A stretch of 32,291 nucleotides of DNA from Cryomorphaceae bacterium (GCA_003451355.1 DMDX01000015.1:1-32291); one strand, 5' to 3'. Shown: positions 16,226-24,230, numbered from the stretch's first letter. Notes: a model not told the origin generated them from the sequence alone. Numbers and translations: made by a program.

Positions 16226-16417
16226 TTAATTCTTAGAACGCTGGGTCAATTCGGTCGCCAAACGAGCCACGTCTTTGCGGAGCGCGGTGAGTCGCATGGG
16301 ATTCTCAAGAGGGCTCAAGCGGTGCTTGCGCTTAAGGTCGAGTAGTTCCGTCTTTTGCGTGCGGTACTGGTTTGCCAATTCCTCGGCATTCATTTTTTTC
16401 AATTCAGCAGTTGTCAT
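16226..16417 (-). CDS. rpmC: 50S ribosomal protein L29
   Basis: A 63-residue L29 helical hairpin next to L23 at the tunnel exit. Typical features are MTTAELKKMNAEELANQYRT, the HRLSPLENPMRL turn and ARLATELTQRSKN. Two starts are possible: ATG 16417, which fits the family N-terminus, and ATG 16429 (adding MLRT), which overlaps the rplP stop as TAATG, the junction type seen at four other places here. I prefer 16417 on homology, without certainty. Confidence 0.93.
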   Translation of the reverse strand: MTTAELKKMNAEELANQYRTQKTELLDLKRKHRLSPLENPMRLTALRKDVARLATELTQRSKN

Positions 16418-16428
16418 GGTACGAAGCA

Positions 16429-16851
16429 TTATGCATTAACCAAATCACGACGAACTACGAACTTCGTCTTTACGGGAAGCTTCTGTGCCGCAAGGCGAAG
16501 TGCTTCTTTAGCGATATCCTCAGAAACGCCATCGAGTTCAAAGAGCATACGACCAGGACGAACCACCGCAGCCCAGTATTCTACTGCACCTTTACCCTTA
16601 CCCATACGTACCTCGAGAGGCTTCTTCGTAATTGGTTTGTCGGGGAAGATTCGAATCCAAAGCTGTCCCTCACGCTTCATATAGCGAGTAGCAGCGATAC
16701 GGGCAGCCTCAATTTGACGGGCGGTCATCCATACCTCTTCAAGGGACTTGATACCATAGGATCCAAAGGCTAGTGTGGCACCGCGCTGTGCGTTACCCTT
16801 CATTTTGCCCTTAAACATTTTTCGGAACTTAGTCTTTTTCGGCTGAAGCAT
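16429..16851 (-). CDS. rplP: 50S ribosomal protein L16
   Basis: A 140-residue L16 positioned near the A-site tRNA elbow and the peptidyl transferase centre. It begins MLQPKKTKFRKMFKGKMKGN and has the signatures RIFPDKPITKKPLEVRMGKG and RPGRMLFELDGVSEDIAKEA. The length is normal. It lies 5 bases after rpsC and abuts rpmC. Confidence 0.97.
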   Translation of the reverse strand: MLQPKKTKFRKMFKGKMKGNAQRGATLAFGSYGIKSLEEVWMTARQIEAARIAATRYMKREGQLWIRIFPDKPITKKPLEVRMGKGKGAVEYWAAVVRPGRMLFELDGVSEDIAKEALRLAAQKLPVKTKFVVRRDLVNA

Positions 16852-16856
16852 GACAG

Positions 16857-17645
16857 TTAAGCTTTACGATTGTTGTTAGGACGACGACGATCACGGTCAC
16901 GATCACCACCACCATTACCACCTCCGGTTCCGCGACGCGGACGATCCGTACCAGCAGAAGATGGGGCACCAGCTCCCACGCGCTTACCTGACTGCCCGAG
17001 GACATTGCTCAAGTCACGCTTACCATAAACCTCACCTTTCATGATCCAAACCTTGATACCAATACGGCCGTAGGTTGTATGGGCTTCAGAAATGTGGTAA
17101 TCAATATCTGCACGGAACGTGTGCAACGGGGTGCGTCCCTCTTTAAACTTTTCAGACCGAGCGATTTCTGCTCCGTTTAGACGGCCACTCACTTGAACCT
17201 TGATTCCTTCAGCGCCCATTCGCATGGTACTTCCCATGGACATTTTAACAGCACGGCGAAAGGAAATACGACCCTCAATTTGGCGAGCAATACTGTCCGC
17301 CACAAGTTTCGCATCGAGTTCAGGACGCTTAATCTCGTGAATATTAATCTGAACCTCTTTCTTGGAGAGTTTTTTGAGCTCCTCGCGAAGCTTGTCAACT
17401 TCAGTACCACCTTTTCCGATAATCACACCAGGACGGGCCGTTGCAATCGTTACAGTGACAACTTTAAGGGTACGCTCAATAATGATGCGCGACACATTTG
17501 CCCGACTAAGACGAGCATATAAGTATTTACGAATTGCCGCGTCTTCAGCAATTTTATCTCCGTAGTTACGGCCACCGTACCAATTAGACTCCCATCCACG
17601 GATGTAGCCAAGGCGATTGCCAATAGGATTAGCTTTTTGTCCCAT
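16857..17645 (-). CDS. rpsC: 30S ribosomal protein S3 with Gly/Arg/Asp-rich C-terminal tail
   Basis: A 262-residue S3, part of the mRNA entry tunnel. The N-terminal KH type II domain has the GIIGKGG-type loop as VIIGKGGTEVDKLREEL (about 75-92); the C-terminal S3 domain includes MGSTMRMGAEGIKVQVSGRL and SEAHTTYGRIGIKVWIMKGE. After about residue 215 a low-complexity tail of roughly 48 residues follows, rich in Gly, Arg, Asp and Asn (GTGGGNGGGDRDRDRRRPNN), which E. coli S3 (233 residues) lacks in this form. The tail is probably disordered and may add contacts to mRNA; this is inference. It lies 2 bases after rplV. Confidence 0.97.
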   Translation of the reverse strand: MGQKANPIGNRLGYIRGWESNWYGGRNYGDKIAEDAAIRKYLYARLSRANVSRIIIERTLKVVTVTIATARPGVIIGKGGTEVDKLREELKKLSKKEVQINIHEIKRPELDAKLVADSIARQIEGRISFRRAVKMSMGSTMRMGAEGIKVQVSGRLNGAEIARSEKFKEGRTPLHTFRADIDYHISEAHTTYGRIGIKVWIMKGEVYGKRDLSNVLGQSGKRVGAGAPSSAGTDRPRRGTGGGNGGGDRDRDRRRPNNNRKA

Positions 17646-17647
17646 GT

Positions 17648-18070
17648 TTAGGCGTTTTCAGAGCTGGTTGAACCTTCTTCGGCAACACGACCCACCACCA
17701 GGGTAACGTGGTTTGAACGCTTACGCACACGGTGGGCACGGCCCTGTGGTGCGGGTTGGACACGCTTTAGCATACGGCCACCATCGACCATAATGCTCTG
17801 GACCACTAAACCTGAATCGACTGAAGCCTCTGGGTTTTTGGTTTGCCAATTCGTCAAGGCCGAAAGGAGCAGCTTCTCAAGGCGAATTGACGCCTCTTTG
17901 CTGCTGTGCTTCAGGACATAAAGTGCCTTAGCAACCTCCATTCCGCGAATGAGATCTGCCATTAGGCGCATCTTACGGGGTGAAGTTGGGCAGTTATTCA
18001 GTGAAGCCATGGCTACACTGCGTCGTGCATCTTTGATCGCGTTTGCGCGGATTTTTTTACGAGCTCCCAT
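17648..18070 (-). CDS. rplV: 50S ribosomal protein L22
   Basis: A 140-residue L22 whose long beta-hairpin lines the exit tunnel near the macrolide site. The core includes SPRKMRLMADLIRGMEVAKA, and the hairpin tip and following strand are RVQPAPQGRAHRVRKRSNHV. It has about 20 extra N-terminal residues compared with E. coli and a Ser/Glu-rich C-terminus. It lies 6 bases after rpsS. Confidence 0.97.
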   Translation of the reverse strand: MGARKKIRANAIKDARRSVAMASLNNCPTSPRKMRLMADLIRGMEVAKALYVLKHSSKEASIRLEKLLLSALTNWQTKNPEASVDSGLVVQSIMVDGGRMLKRVQPAPQGRAHRVRKRSNHVTLVVGRVAEEGSTSSENA

Positions 18071-18076
18071 CGCTTA

Positions 18077-18355
18077 CTACTTTTTGCCTTTATCTTTCTT
18101 ACCAGCATGGCCGCGGAACACACGAGTCGGAGCAAATTCCCCAAGCTTGTGGCCAACCATATTCTCTGTAACGTACACGGGCACAAACGTTTTACCGTTG
18201 TGAACTGCAATTGTTTGTCCAACAAAATCTGGACTGATCATTGAAGCACGAGACCAAGTCTTGATCACGGTCTTTTTACCTGCCTCAACATTTTCCATTA
18301 CTCGCTTTTCAAGCTTGAAATGGATGTATGGACCTTTTTTAAGCGAACGTGCCAT
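18077..18355 (-). CDS. rpsS: 30S ribosomal protein S19
   Basis: A 92-residue S19 of the 30S head, forming a complex with S13 and bridging to the 50S subunit. It begins MARSLKKGPYIHFKLEKRVM and has IKTWSRASMISPDFVGQTIA and the NMVGHKLGEFAPTRVFRGH signature. The length is normal. It lies 2 bases after rplB. Confidence 0.97.
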   Translation of the reverse strand: MARSLKKGPYIHFKLEKRVMENVEAGKKTVIKTWSRASMISPDFVGQTIAVHNGKTFVPVYVTENMVGHKLGEFAPTRVFRGHAGKKDKGKK

Positions 18356-18357
18356 GA

Positions 18358-19182
18358 TTACTTCTTACGTTTTTCAATGATGTAACGGTTGCTCGCCTTC
18401 TTCGGCGTACGCGTCTTGTATCCTTTAGCTGGAATACCCTTACGTGAGCGAGGATGACCACCTGAGGCACGACCCTCTCCACCACCCATTGGGTGATCCA
18501 CAGGGTTCATGGCTACACCACGAGTCCGTGGACGACGACCTAACCAGCGGCTACGTCCCGCTTTTCCGCTGTCGACTTGAGCGTGGTCCGCATTCGAAAC
18601 AGTTCCGACTGTCGCCATACACTCTGTCAAAATCATTCGACTTTCACCAGATGGCATGCGCAGCACGGCATATTTACCGTCACGAGCGGCTAACTGAGCA
18701 AACGCTCCAGCTGAACGAGCGATGATACCACCCTGACCTGGACGGAGTTCAATGTTGTGAACAATAGTACCTAAGGGCATATCGCTCAATTTCATCGCGT
18801 TTCCTACTTCAGGTGCGACACCAGGTCCACTCAACAGAACTTGGCCTACTTGAATACCGTTTGGTGCGATGATGTACCTCTTCTCTCCATCTGCATACAC
18901 AAGGAGTGCAATAAACGCAGTACGGTTTGGATCGTACTCGATGCTTTTTACCGTAGCAGGAATATTGATTTTCTCTCGCTTAAAATCAATAATTCTGTAC
19001 CGCTGCTTGGCGCCACCACCGACATAACGCATGGTCATCTTACCGGTGTTATTGCGTCCACCAGAGCGCTTTTTAGATACCGTTAGGCTCTTTTCAGGAG
19101 CACCCACAGTAATCATTGCAAAGTCATTCACCGAGCGCAGGCGTTGGCCTGGGGTCATCGGTTTTAATTTACGTACGCCCAT
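18358..19182 (-). CDS. rplB: 50S ribosomal protein L2
   Basis: A 274-residue L2, a primary 23S binder needed for subunit association and peptidyl transferase assembly. The C-terminal signature MNPVDHPMGGGEGRASGGHP contains the functionally important His of the PTC-proximal loop. The N-terminal part shows GRNNTGKMTMRYVGGGAKQR. The length matches E. coli L2. It lies 3 bases after rplW. Confidence 0.98.
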   Translation of the reverse strand: MGVRKLKPMTPGQRLRSVNDFAMITVGAPEKSLTVSKKRSGGRNNTGKMTMRYVGGGAKQRYRIIDFKREKINIPATVKSIEYDPNRTAFIALLVYADGEKRYIIAPNGIQVGQVLLSGPGVAPEVGNAMKLSDMPLGTIVHNIELRPGQGGIIARSAGAFAQLAARDGKYAVLRMPSGESRMILTECMATVGTVSNADHAQVDSGKAGRSRWLGRRPRTRGVAMNPVDHPMGGGEGRASGGHPRSRKGIPAKGYKTRTPKKASNRYIIEKRKK

Positions 19183-19185
19183 GGC

Positions 19186-19479
19186 TTAGAGGTTTGCGTA
19201 GATATCAATGGTTTCACCTGCACGTACTTCAATCACCGCCTTCTTGAGCGAGGGCTTGCGACCTTCCAGAACACCTGCCTTGGTGTAGCGTACGATACGC
19301 TTGGCTGGAGCAATCATGGTTCGAACGTTTTCCACGTTCACCTTGTAGAGATTCTCTACAGCCTTTTTAATTTGAAGCTTGTTTGCCTTTTTATCGACAA
19401 CAAACGTGTAGCGATTCGCTCCCTCTGCTGAGGCAGTCGCTTTCTCGGTGAGCACCGGGCGAATGAGAATCTGTTCCAT
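19186..19479 (-). CDS. rplW: 50S ribosomal protein L23
   Basis: A 97-residue L23 at the tunnel exit, the docking site of trigger factor and SRP. The start chosen is ATG 19479 (MEQILIRPVLTEKATASAEG); a GTG lies directly before it. It has KKANKLQIKKAVENLYKVNV and the family C-terminal strand VIEVRAGETIDIYANL. It lies 2 bases after the rplD stop. Confidence 0.96.
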   Translation of the reverse strand: MEQILIRPVLTEKATASAEGANRYTFVVDKKANKLQIKKAVENLYKVNVENVRTMIAPAKRIVRYTKAGVLEGRKPSLKKAVIEVRAGETIDIYANL

Positions 19480-19481
19480 CA

Positions 19482-20114
19482 CTATTTGGCCGATAAGGCG
19501 TTTTCAATTTTCACAATCGAAGGCTCAACTAACACCAAGGTGCCGCCATTTAAAATTGAATAAGTGCTTAATTCTGAAGCAGTTACCACTTTTGAGCCCT
19601 CAAAATTGCGGGACGACAAATATACTGAATTATTTGGCTCAGCCAATACTACCGTCGATTTCTTGCCTTCAAGGCCTAAAGCTTTGAGAATCACACCGTA
19701 ATCCTTTGTCTTTGGGGCATTCATCGCAATTTGATCCACAACTAAAATCTGATTTGACGCCGCCAATTGGCTCAAAGCCGACTTTCGCGCAACCAATTTC
19801 AACTTTTTGTTGAGCTTGAATCCGTACTCGTGAGGAACAGGTCCAAATACACGGCCACCTCCACGAAACAACGGTGACTTCATACTTCCGTGACGCGCAC
19901 CACCGGTACCCTTCTGCTTGTGCAGCTTTTTTGTGGTACGTGCGATTTCTGCGCGCTGCTTACTCTTGTGCGTACCCTGGCGCTGATTGGCCAAGTACTG
20001 CTTTACATCGAGGTACATTGCATGATCGTTCGGTGTAATCCCGAAAACATCATCATTCAATTGGACTGTCCGACCCGTTTCCTGGCCGTCCTGATTTAAG
20101 ATGCGAACTTCCAT
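19482..20114 (-). CDS. rplD: 50S ribosomal protein L4
   Basis: A 210-residue L4. An extended loop reaching the tunnel constriction is visible as KLHKQKGTGGARHGSMKSPL followed by FRGGGRVFGPVPHEY. The globular part includes LVARKSALSQLAAS. In E. coli L4 represses its own S10 operon through the leader; here there is no separate S10 leader, because rpsJ follows fusA by 9 bases, so that mechanism is probably absent. The ATG overlaps the rplC stop by one base. Confidence 0.97.
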   Translation of the reverse strand: MEVRILNQDGQETGRTVQLNDDVFGITPNDHAMYLDVKQYLANQRQGTHKSKQRAEIARTTKKLHKQKGTGGARHGSMKSPLFRGGGRVFGPVPHEYGFKLNKKLKLVARKSALSQLAASNQILVVDQIAMNAPKTKDYGVILKALGLEGKKSTVVLAEPNNSVYLSSRNFEGSKVVTASELSTYSILNGGTLVLVEPSIVKIENALSAK

Positions 20115-20725
20115 TATTTCTCAACAATTACAATCGACTGCCTTGCGCCGGGAATGGAACCTTTGACAACGAGCAGATTCTTATCTGCATCGACCTTCAA
20201 GATTTGAAGGTTTTGAATTTTAATACGCGTGTTGCCCGTACGTCCACCCATGCGCATTCCGCGGAATACGCGGCTTGGGTCAGAACCTGCACCAATAGAA
20301 CCCGGAGCGCGTAGACGGTTGTGCTGACCATGGCTTGCTTCACCAACACCGCTAAAGCCGTGACGCTTCACAACACCCTGGAAGCCCTTGCCTTTCGACT
20401 GGCCTACAACGTCTACGAATTCACCCTCTTCGAACATGGCAACCGTGAGCACTTCGCCCAACGCAACATTTGTTCCGAATTCGCGGAATTCTACATATTT
20501 TGATTTTGCAGAGGTATTAGCCTTTGCAGCGTGGCCGGAGGCAGGCGATATGGGATTTTTCTTTTCACCATAACCGATCTGCACGGCTTCGTAACCATCG
20601 ACATCATTCGTCTTTAGCTGAGTCACCACACAGGGACCCAACTCAATCACGGTACATGGAAAATTCTTTCCGTCACCGTCGAAGATGCTGGTCATTCCGA
20701 TTTTTTTGCCAATTAGTCCAGGCAT
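20114..20725 (-). CDS. rplC: 50S ribosomal protein L3
   Basis: A 203-residue L3, one of the first proteins to bind 23S rRNA. A loop towards the peptidyl transferase centre contains FSGVGEASHGQHNRLRAPGS and the adjacent IGAGSDPSRVFRGMRMGG stretch. It begins MPGLIGKKIGMTSIFDGDGK, a typical L3 start. The length is normal. It lies 21 bases after rpsJ. Confidence 0.97.
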   Translation of the reverse strand: MPGLIGKKIGMTSIFDGDGKNFPCTVIELGPCVVTQLKTNDVDGYEAVQIGYGEKKNPISPASGHAAKANTSAKSKYVEFREFGTNVALGEVLTVAMFEEGEFVDVVGQSKGKGFQGVVKRHGFSGVGEASHGQHNRLRAPGSIGAGSDPSRVFRGMRMGGRTGNTRIKIQNLQILKVDADKNLLVVKGSIPGARQSIVIVEK

Positions 20726-20746
20726 TGTCAGGAATTCTAGGGATTA

Positions 20747-21052
20747 TTAAACTTTGATCTCGACCTCAACACCACTGGGAAGCTCAAGCTTCATCAGGGC
20801 ATCGATGGTTTTACTTGAAGACGAGTAAATGTCAAGCAAGCGCTTGTAGCTCGACAACTCAAACTGCTCACGCGCCTTTTTATTGACGTGCGGGCTGCGC
20901 AGTACGGTGTAAATGCGCTTGTTAGTTGGCAAGGGGATCGGGCCGTTTACCACAGCACCGGTACTCTTCACCGTCTTTACAATTTTTTCTGCACTCTTGT
21001 CTACGAGGTTATAATCGTATGACTTAAGCTTTATGCGAATTTTCTGGCTCAT
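20747..21052 (-). CDS. rpsJ: 30S ribosomal protein S10 / NusE
   Basis: A 101-residue S10 of the 30S head; as NusE it also joins NusB and NusG in antitermination and in transcription-translation coupling. Features are MSQKIRIKLKSYDYNLVDKS, the loop GPIPLPTNKRIYTVLRSPHV and LELPSGVEVEIKV at the end. It follows fusA by 9 bases with no tuf gene between, the Bacteroidota arrangement. Confidence 0.97.
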   Translation of the reverse strand: MSQKIRIKLKSYDYNLVDKSAEKIVKTVKSTGAVVNGPIPLPTNKRIYTVLRSPHVNKKAREQFELSSYKRLLDIYSSSSKTIDALMKLELPSGVEVEIKV

Positions 21053-21061
21053 CGATCCTCT

Positions 21062-23191
21062 TTATTTACCTTTTACTTTTTCGATTACGGCTTCAGAGAT
21101 ACTTGTAGGCGTCTCTGAAAAGTGGCTGAACTCCATAGTCGAAGAACCCCGCCCTGAGGTCAGCGTACGCAACGTCGTTACGTAACCAAACATTTCACTC
21201 AAAGGCACCTTCGCACGAACGAGGCTATCGCCATCTTTCGTATCCATTCCTTCAACCATTCCACGGCGCTTGTTAAGGTCACCTACTACATCACCCATGC
21301 TTGATTCAGGCATTACAACCTCCATCTTCATGATCGGCTCGAGGATAACCGGACGAGACTTGCGAGCAGCTTCCTTAAATCCGATTTTAGCGGCCAATTC
21401 AAACGATAGTGAATCAGAGTCAACAGGGTGGAATGAACCGTCTGTAAGGGTCACCTTCATGGCGTCGATGCCGTATCCAGCCAATGGGCCGTTCTTCATC
21501 GCCTCCTTAAAGCCCTTCTCAATCGAAGGCACGTATTCCTTAGGAACGTTACCGCCCTTAATCTCATTCACAAATTGAAGGCCACCAGTGTGTGCTTCGT
21601 CTGCAGGGCCAATCGTAAACACAATATCCGCGAACTTACCGCGACCACCAGTTTGCTTCTTGTATACCTCGCGGTGGTTAATTGTAGCGGTGAGCGCTTC
21701 TTTGTACTGAACCTGTGGAGCACCTTGGTTACATTCTACCTTAAACTCGCGTTTCAAGCGGTCAACAATAATCTCCAAGTGAAGCTCACCCATTCCAGAG
21801 ATTACGGTCTGACCAGTCTCTTCGTCGGTGTGCACACGAAAGGTTGGATCCTCTTCAGCAAGCTTTGCCAAAGACATACCCAACTTATCCACGTCAGCCT
21901 GAGTTTTTGGCTCTACTGCGAGTCCGATTACGGGCTCAGGGAAACTCATTGATTCAAGTACAATGGGTTTCTTCTCATCACATAACGTATCACCAGTGCG
22001 AATGTCTTTAAAGCCAACACCGGCACCAATGTCACCCGCCTCAATGACGTCAATCGGATTTTGCTTGTTGGCGTGCATCTGGAAGATTCGGCTGATGCGC
22101 TCTTTGTTACCCGTACGCATGTTTTTCACGTAGGACCCAGCATCAATTTTGCCAGAGTAGACACGGAAAAAACAAAGTCGACCCACAAACGGATCTGTAG
22201 CAATCTTAAACGCAAGGGCTGCCAATGGCTCTGTTGAAACTGGGCGACGCACCTCTTCTTCATCCGTATCGGGGTTTACTCCCGAAATAGCCTCCACATC
22301 CATTGGAGATGGCAGGAACTCCATCACGGCGTCGAGCATCGTCTGTACACCCTTATTCTTGAACGCGGATCCACAGAGAACTGGAGTGATTTTCATGGCT
22401 ATCACGGCCTTGCGGATTGCCGCAGTCAGTTCTTCACGAGTGATGCTCGCAGGATCGTCAAAGAACTTCTCCATGAGGTTGTCGTCGAATTCTGCCACTG
22501 CCTCGACGAGCTTTTCACGGTACTCGTTTACTGTATCTACTAGGTCAGCCGGGATTTCAATCTCGTCGTAGGTCATGCCCTGAGAATCATCATTCCAAAT
22601 GATGGCCTTCTTGGTGAGCAAGTCCACTACGCCACGGAACTCCGCTTCTGCGCCGATGGGCACCTGAAGGGGTACCGCGTTACCGCGAAGTTTCTCGTCG
22701 ATTTGACGTACCACGTTAAAGAAGTCAGCTCCAGTGCGATCCATCTTATTGACGAACGCAATACGCGGAACACTGTACTTTGTAGCCTGACGCCATACAG
22801 TTTCAGTTTGGGGCTGTACGCCACCTACCGCACACAGAAGTGCCACTGCACCATCGAGAACGCGAAGTGAGCGCTCTACCTCAACCGTAAAGTCAACGTG
22901 ACCTGGGGTGTCGATGATGTTAATCTTGTACTCTTCAGTCTGACCTGCGATGTCCTTACCCTGAACCGTTGGGAAGCGCCAAAAGCACGTCGTCGCAGCT
23001 GATGTAATGGTGATACCCCGCTCCTGCTCCTGAACCATCCAGTCCATGGTAGCAGCACCGTCGTGTACTTCACCAATCTTGTGGCTTACGCCGGTGTAGT
23101 AAAGAATGCGCTCGGTAGTAGTGGTTTTACCAGCATCAATGTGAGCCATGATGCCAATATTCCGGGTGTATTGAAGGTCGCGTGAAGCCAT
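21062..23191 (-). CDS. fusA: Translation elongation factor G
   Basis: A 709-residue EF-G, the GTPase that drives tRNA-mRNA translocation and, with RRF, ribosome recycling. The G domain shows the P-loop AHIDAGKTTTTERIL (from residue 16), switch I with GAATMDWMVQEQERGITITS, DTPGH and NKMD; domain IV contains GGRGKFADIVFTIGPA. This is the standard single-chain length and is not the truncated or FusB-like form. It has a 19-base gap after rpsG and an A-rich stretch rather than a Shine-Dalgarno sequence before the ATG. Confidence 0.98.
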   Translation of the reverse strand: MASRDLQYTRNIGIMAHIDAGKTTTTERILYYTGVSHKIGEVHDGAATMDWMVQEQERGITITSAATTCFWRFPTVQGKDIAGQTEEYKINIIDTPGHVDFTVEVERSLRVLDGAVALLCAVGGVQPQTETVWRQATKYSVPRIAFVNKMDRTGADFFNVVRQIDEKLRGNAVPLQVPIGAEAEFRGVVDLLTKKAIIWNDDSQGMTYDEIEIPADLVDTVNEYREKLVEAVAEFDDNLMEKFFDDPASITREELTAAIRKAVIAMKITPVLCGSAFKNKGVQTMLDAVMEFLPSPMDVEAISGVNPDTDEEEVRRPVSTEPLAALAFKIATDPFVGRLCFFRVYSGKIDAGSYVKNMRTGNKERISRIFQMHANKQNPIDVIEAGDIGAGVGFKDIRTGDTLCDEKKPIVLESMSFPEPVIGLAVEPKTQADVDKLGMSLAKLAEEDPTFRVHTDEETGQTVISGMGELHLEIIVDRLKREFKVECNQGAPQVQYKEALTATINHREVYKKQTGGRGKFADIVFTIGPADEAHTGGLQFVNEIKGGNVPKEYVPSIEKGFKEAMKNGPLAGYGIDAMKVTLTDGSFHPVDSDSLSFELAAKIGFKEAARKSRPVILEPIMKMEVVMPESSMGDVVGDLNKRRGMVEGMDTKDGDSLVRAKVPLSEMFGYVTTLRTLTSGRGSSTMEFSHFSETPTSISEAVIEKVKGK

Positions 23192-23209
23192 TTTTTTGCT
23201 AATCTTCGA

Positions 23210-23680
23210 TTAAAAACGAAAGTGAGAGAATGCCTTGTTGGCTTCGGCCATCTTGTGCGTATCCATGCGCTTTTTTACTGCTGCGCCTTCCTCTTTAGCC
23301 GCAGCTAAGATTTCACCAGCTAGCTTTCCCGCCATGCTTTTTTCGTTGCGCTTGCGCGAGTAGCCGATCAACCACTTCATTGCTACCGCAATCTTGCGGT
23401 CGGGACGAATCTGTTGCGGAATTTGGAATGTCGCTCCACCTACACGACGGCTGCGCACCTCTACGTGCGGCATCACGTTGGTAAGGGCCGTCTTCCACTG
23501 ATCAAGGCCATTGGCCTCTCCAGTGCGCTCCGACACCAAATCAATAGCATCGTAAAAGATTTTGAAGGCGGTTGACTTCTTTCCGTCGTACATCATGTTG
23601 TTCACAAAACGAGTTACGAGGGGATCGTTAAAACGGGGATCCGGCAGTAACGGGCGCTTTTTGGCACGAGTCTTTCTCAT
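23210..23680 (-). CDS. rpsG: 30S ribosomal protein S7
   Basis: A 156-residue S7 that nucleates the 30S head and contacts E-site tRNA. It starts MRKTRAKKRPLLPDPRFNDP and has VTRFVNNMMYDGKKSTAFKI and the RRVGGATFQIPQQIRPDRK hairpin. The C-terminus ends THKMAEANKAFSHFRF. The length matches E. coli K strains without the C-terminal extension. It lies 14 bases after rpsL. Confidence 0.97.
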   Translation of the reverse strand: MRKTRAKKRPLLPDPRFNDPLVTRFVNNMMYDGKKSTAFKIFYDAIDLVSERTGEANGLDQWKTALTNVMPHVEVRSRRVGGATFQIPQQIRPDRKIAVAMKWLIGYSRKRNEKSMAGKLAGEILAAAKEEGAAVKKRMDTHKMAEANKAFSHFRF

Positions 23681-23694
23681 GGTTCCTTACTTAA

Positions 23695-24075
23695 TTATTT
23701 TTTAGCCTTTGGACGCTTCGTGCCGTACTTCGAACGACGCTGCATACGACCGTTCACGCCAGCCGTATCAAGGGCACCGCGAACGATGTGGTAGCGTACG
23801 CCGGGAAGGTCTTTTACACGACCTCCGCGAACCAGCACAATGCTGTGCTCTTGCAGGTTGTGTCCTTCACCTCCGATGTAGGCGTTGACTTCATTACCGT
23901 TGGTCAACCGCACACGCGCAACTTTGCGCATCGCGGAATTCGGCTTTTTAGGAGTAGTGGTGTATACCCGGGTACAAACGCCACGGCGCTGTGGGCAAGC
24001 GTCCAGTGCGGCCGACTTGCTCTTCTTTTCCAGGGTTACGCGTCCTTTGCGGACTAATTGTTGGATCGTTGGCAT
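23695..24075 (-). CDS. rpsL: 30S ribosomal protein S12
   Basis: A 126-residue S12 of the decoding centre and the first gene of the superoperon. Both streptomycin-relevant lysines are wild type: Lys43 in TPKKPNSAMRK and Lys88 in VKDLPGVRYH, so streptomycin sensitivity is expected at this locus. It begins MPTIQQLVRKGRVTLEKKSK. A leader of about 55 bases with two small hairpins precedes it. Confidence 0.98.
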   Translation of the reverse strand: MPTIQQLVRKGRVTLEKKSKSAALDACPQRRGVCTRVYTTTPKKPNSAMRKVARVRLTNGNEVNAYIGGEGHNLQEHSIVLVRGGRVKDLPGVRYHIVRGALDTAGVNGRMQRRSKYGTKRPKAKK

Positions 24076-24102
24076 GCTCTTCTACGTGGTTTGACGTCGG
24101 TA

Positions 24103-24133
24103 GAAATAAAATTTCACCCCCACTTTTTTGGGG
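24103..24133 (-). promoter_or_regulatory. Two hairpins in the 5' leader of the ribosomal superoperon
   Basis: On the minus strand the predicted transcript would begin near CCCCA-AAAAAG-TGGGG (5-bp stem, 24118-24122 with 24129-24133), followed after two bases by GAAAT-TTT-ATTTC (5-bp stem, 24103-24107 with 24111-24115). Both lie between the -7 element and the rpsL ATG. They could protect the 5' end or serve as a feedback target; the stems are short and the role is inferred. Confidence 0.4.
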
Positions 24134-24137
24134 ACTG

Positions 24138-24145
24138 CAAATGTA
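24138..24145 (-). promoter_or_regulatory. Promoter -7 element of the ribosomal superoperon
   Basis: TACATTTG on the minus strand fully matches TAnnTTTG and is followed by CAGTCC as at the rpsA promoter. It lies about 65 bases before the rpsL ATG. I do not find a clean TTTG -33 box about 20 bases upstream, so the upstream half is weak or activator-assisted. Confidence 0.6.
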
Positions 24146-24230
24146 GAACAAATTCTTGTCTAATCACCTTCAGGAGGTAAAAAGAATTTCAAAGTTTTCC
24201 ACTAAGCCGCGGTCCCACGGTCTGTCAACC

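Noticed and set aside
16418..16429. Longer rpmC start overlapping the rplP stop (TAATG)
   Set aside because: Not excluded, but the extra MLRT does not fit the L29 N-terminus, so the internal ATG was preferred.
21053..21061. Missing tuf and tRNA genes between fusA and rpsJ as a deletion
   Set aside because: The direct fusA-rpsJ junction is the usual Bacteroidota order; tuf is normally elsewhere.
24171..24180. AGGAGGTAA on the plus strand, a perfect-looking Shine-Dalgarno sequence
   Set aside because: It is about 70 bases before the uvrD ATG with no start codon at proper distance and no small frame worth calling. On the other strand it resembles the 16S tail only by chance.
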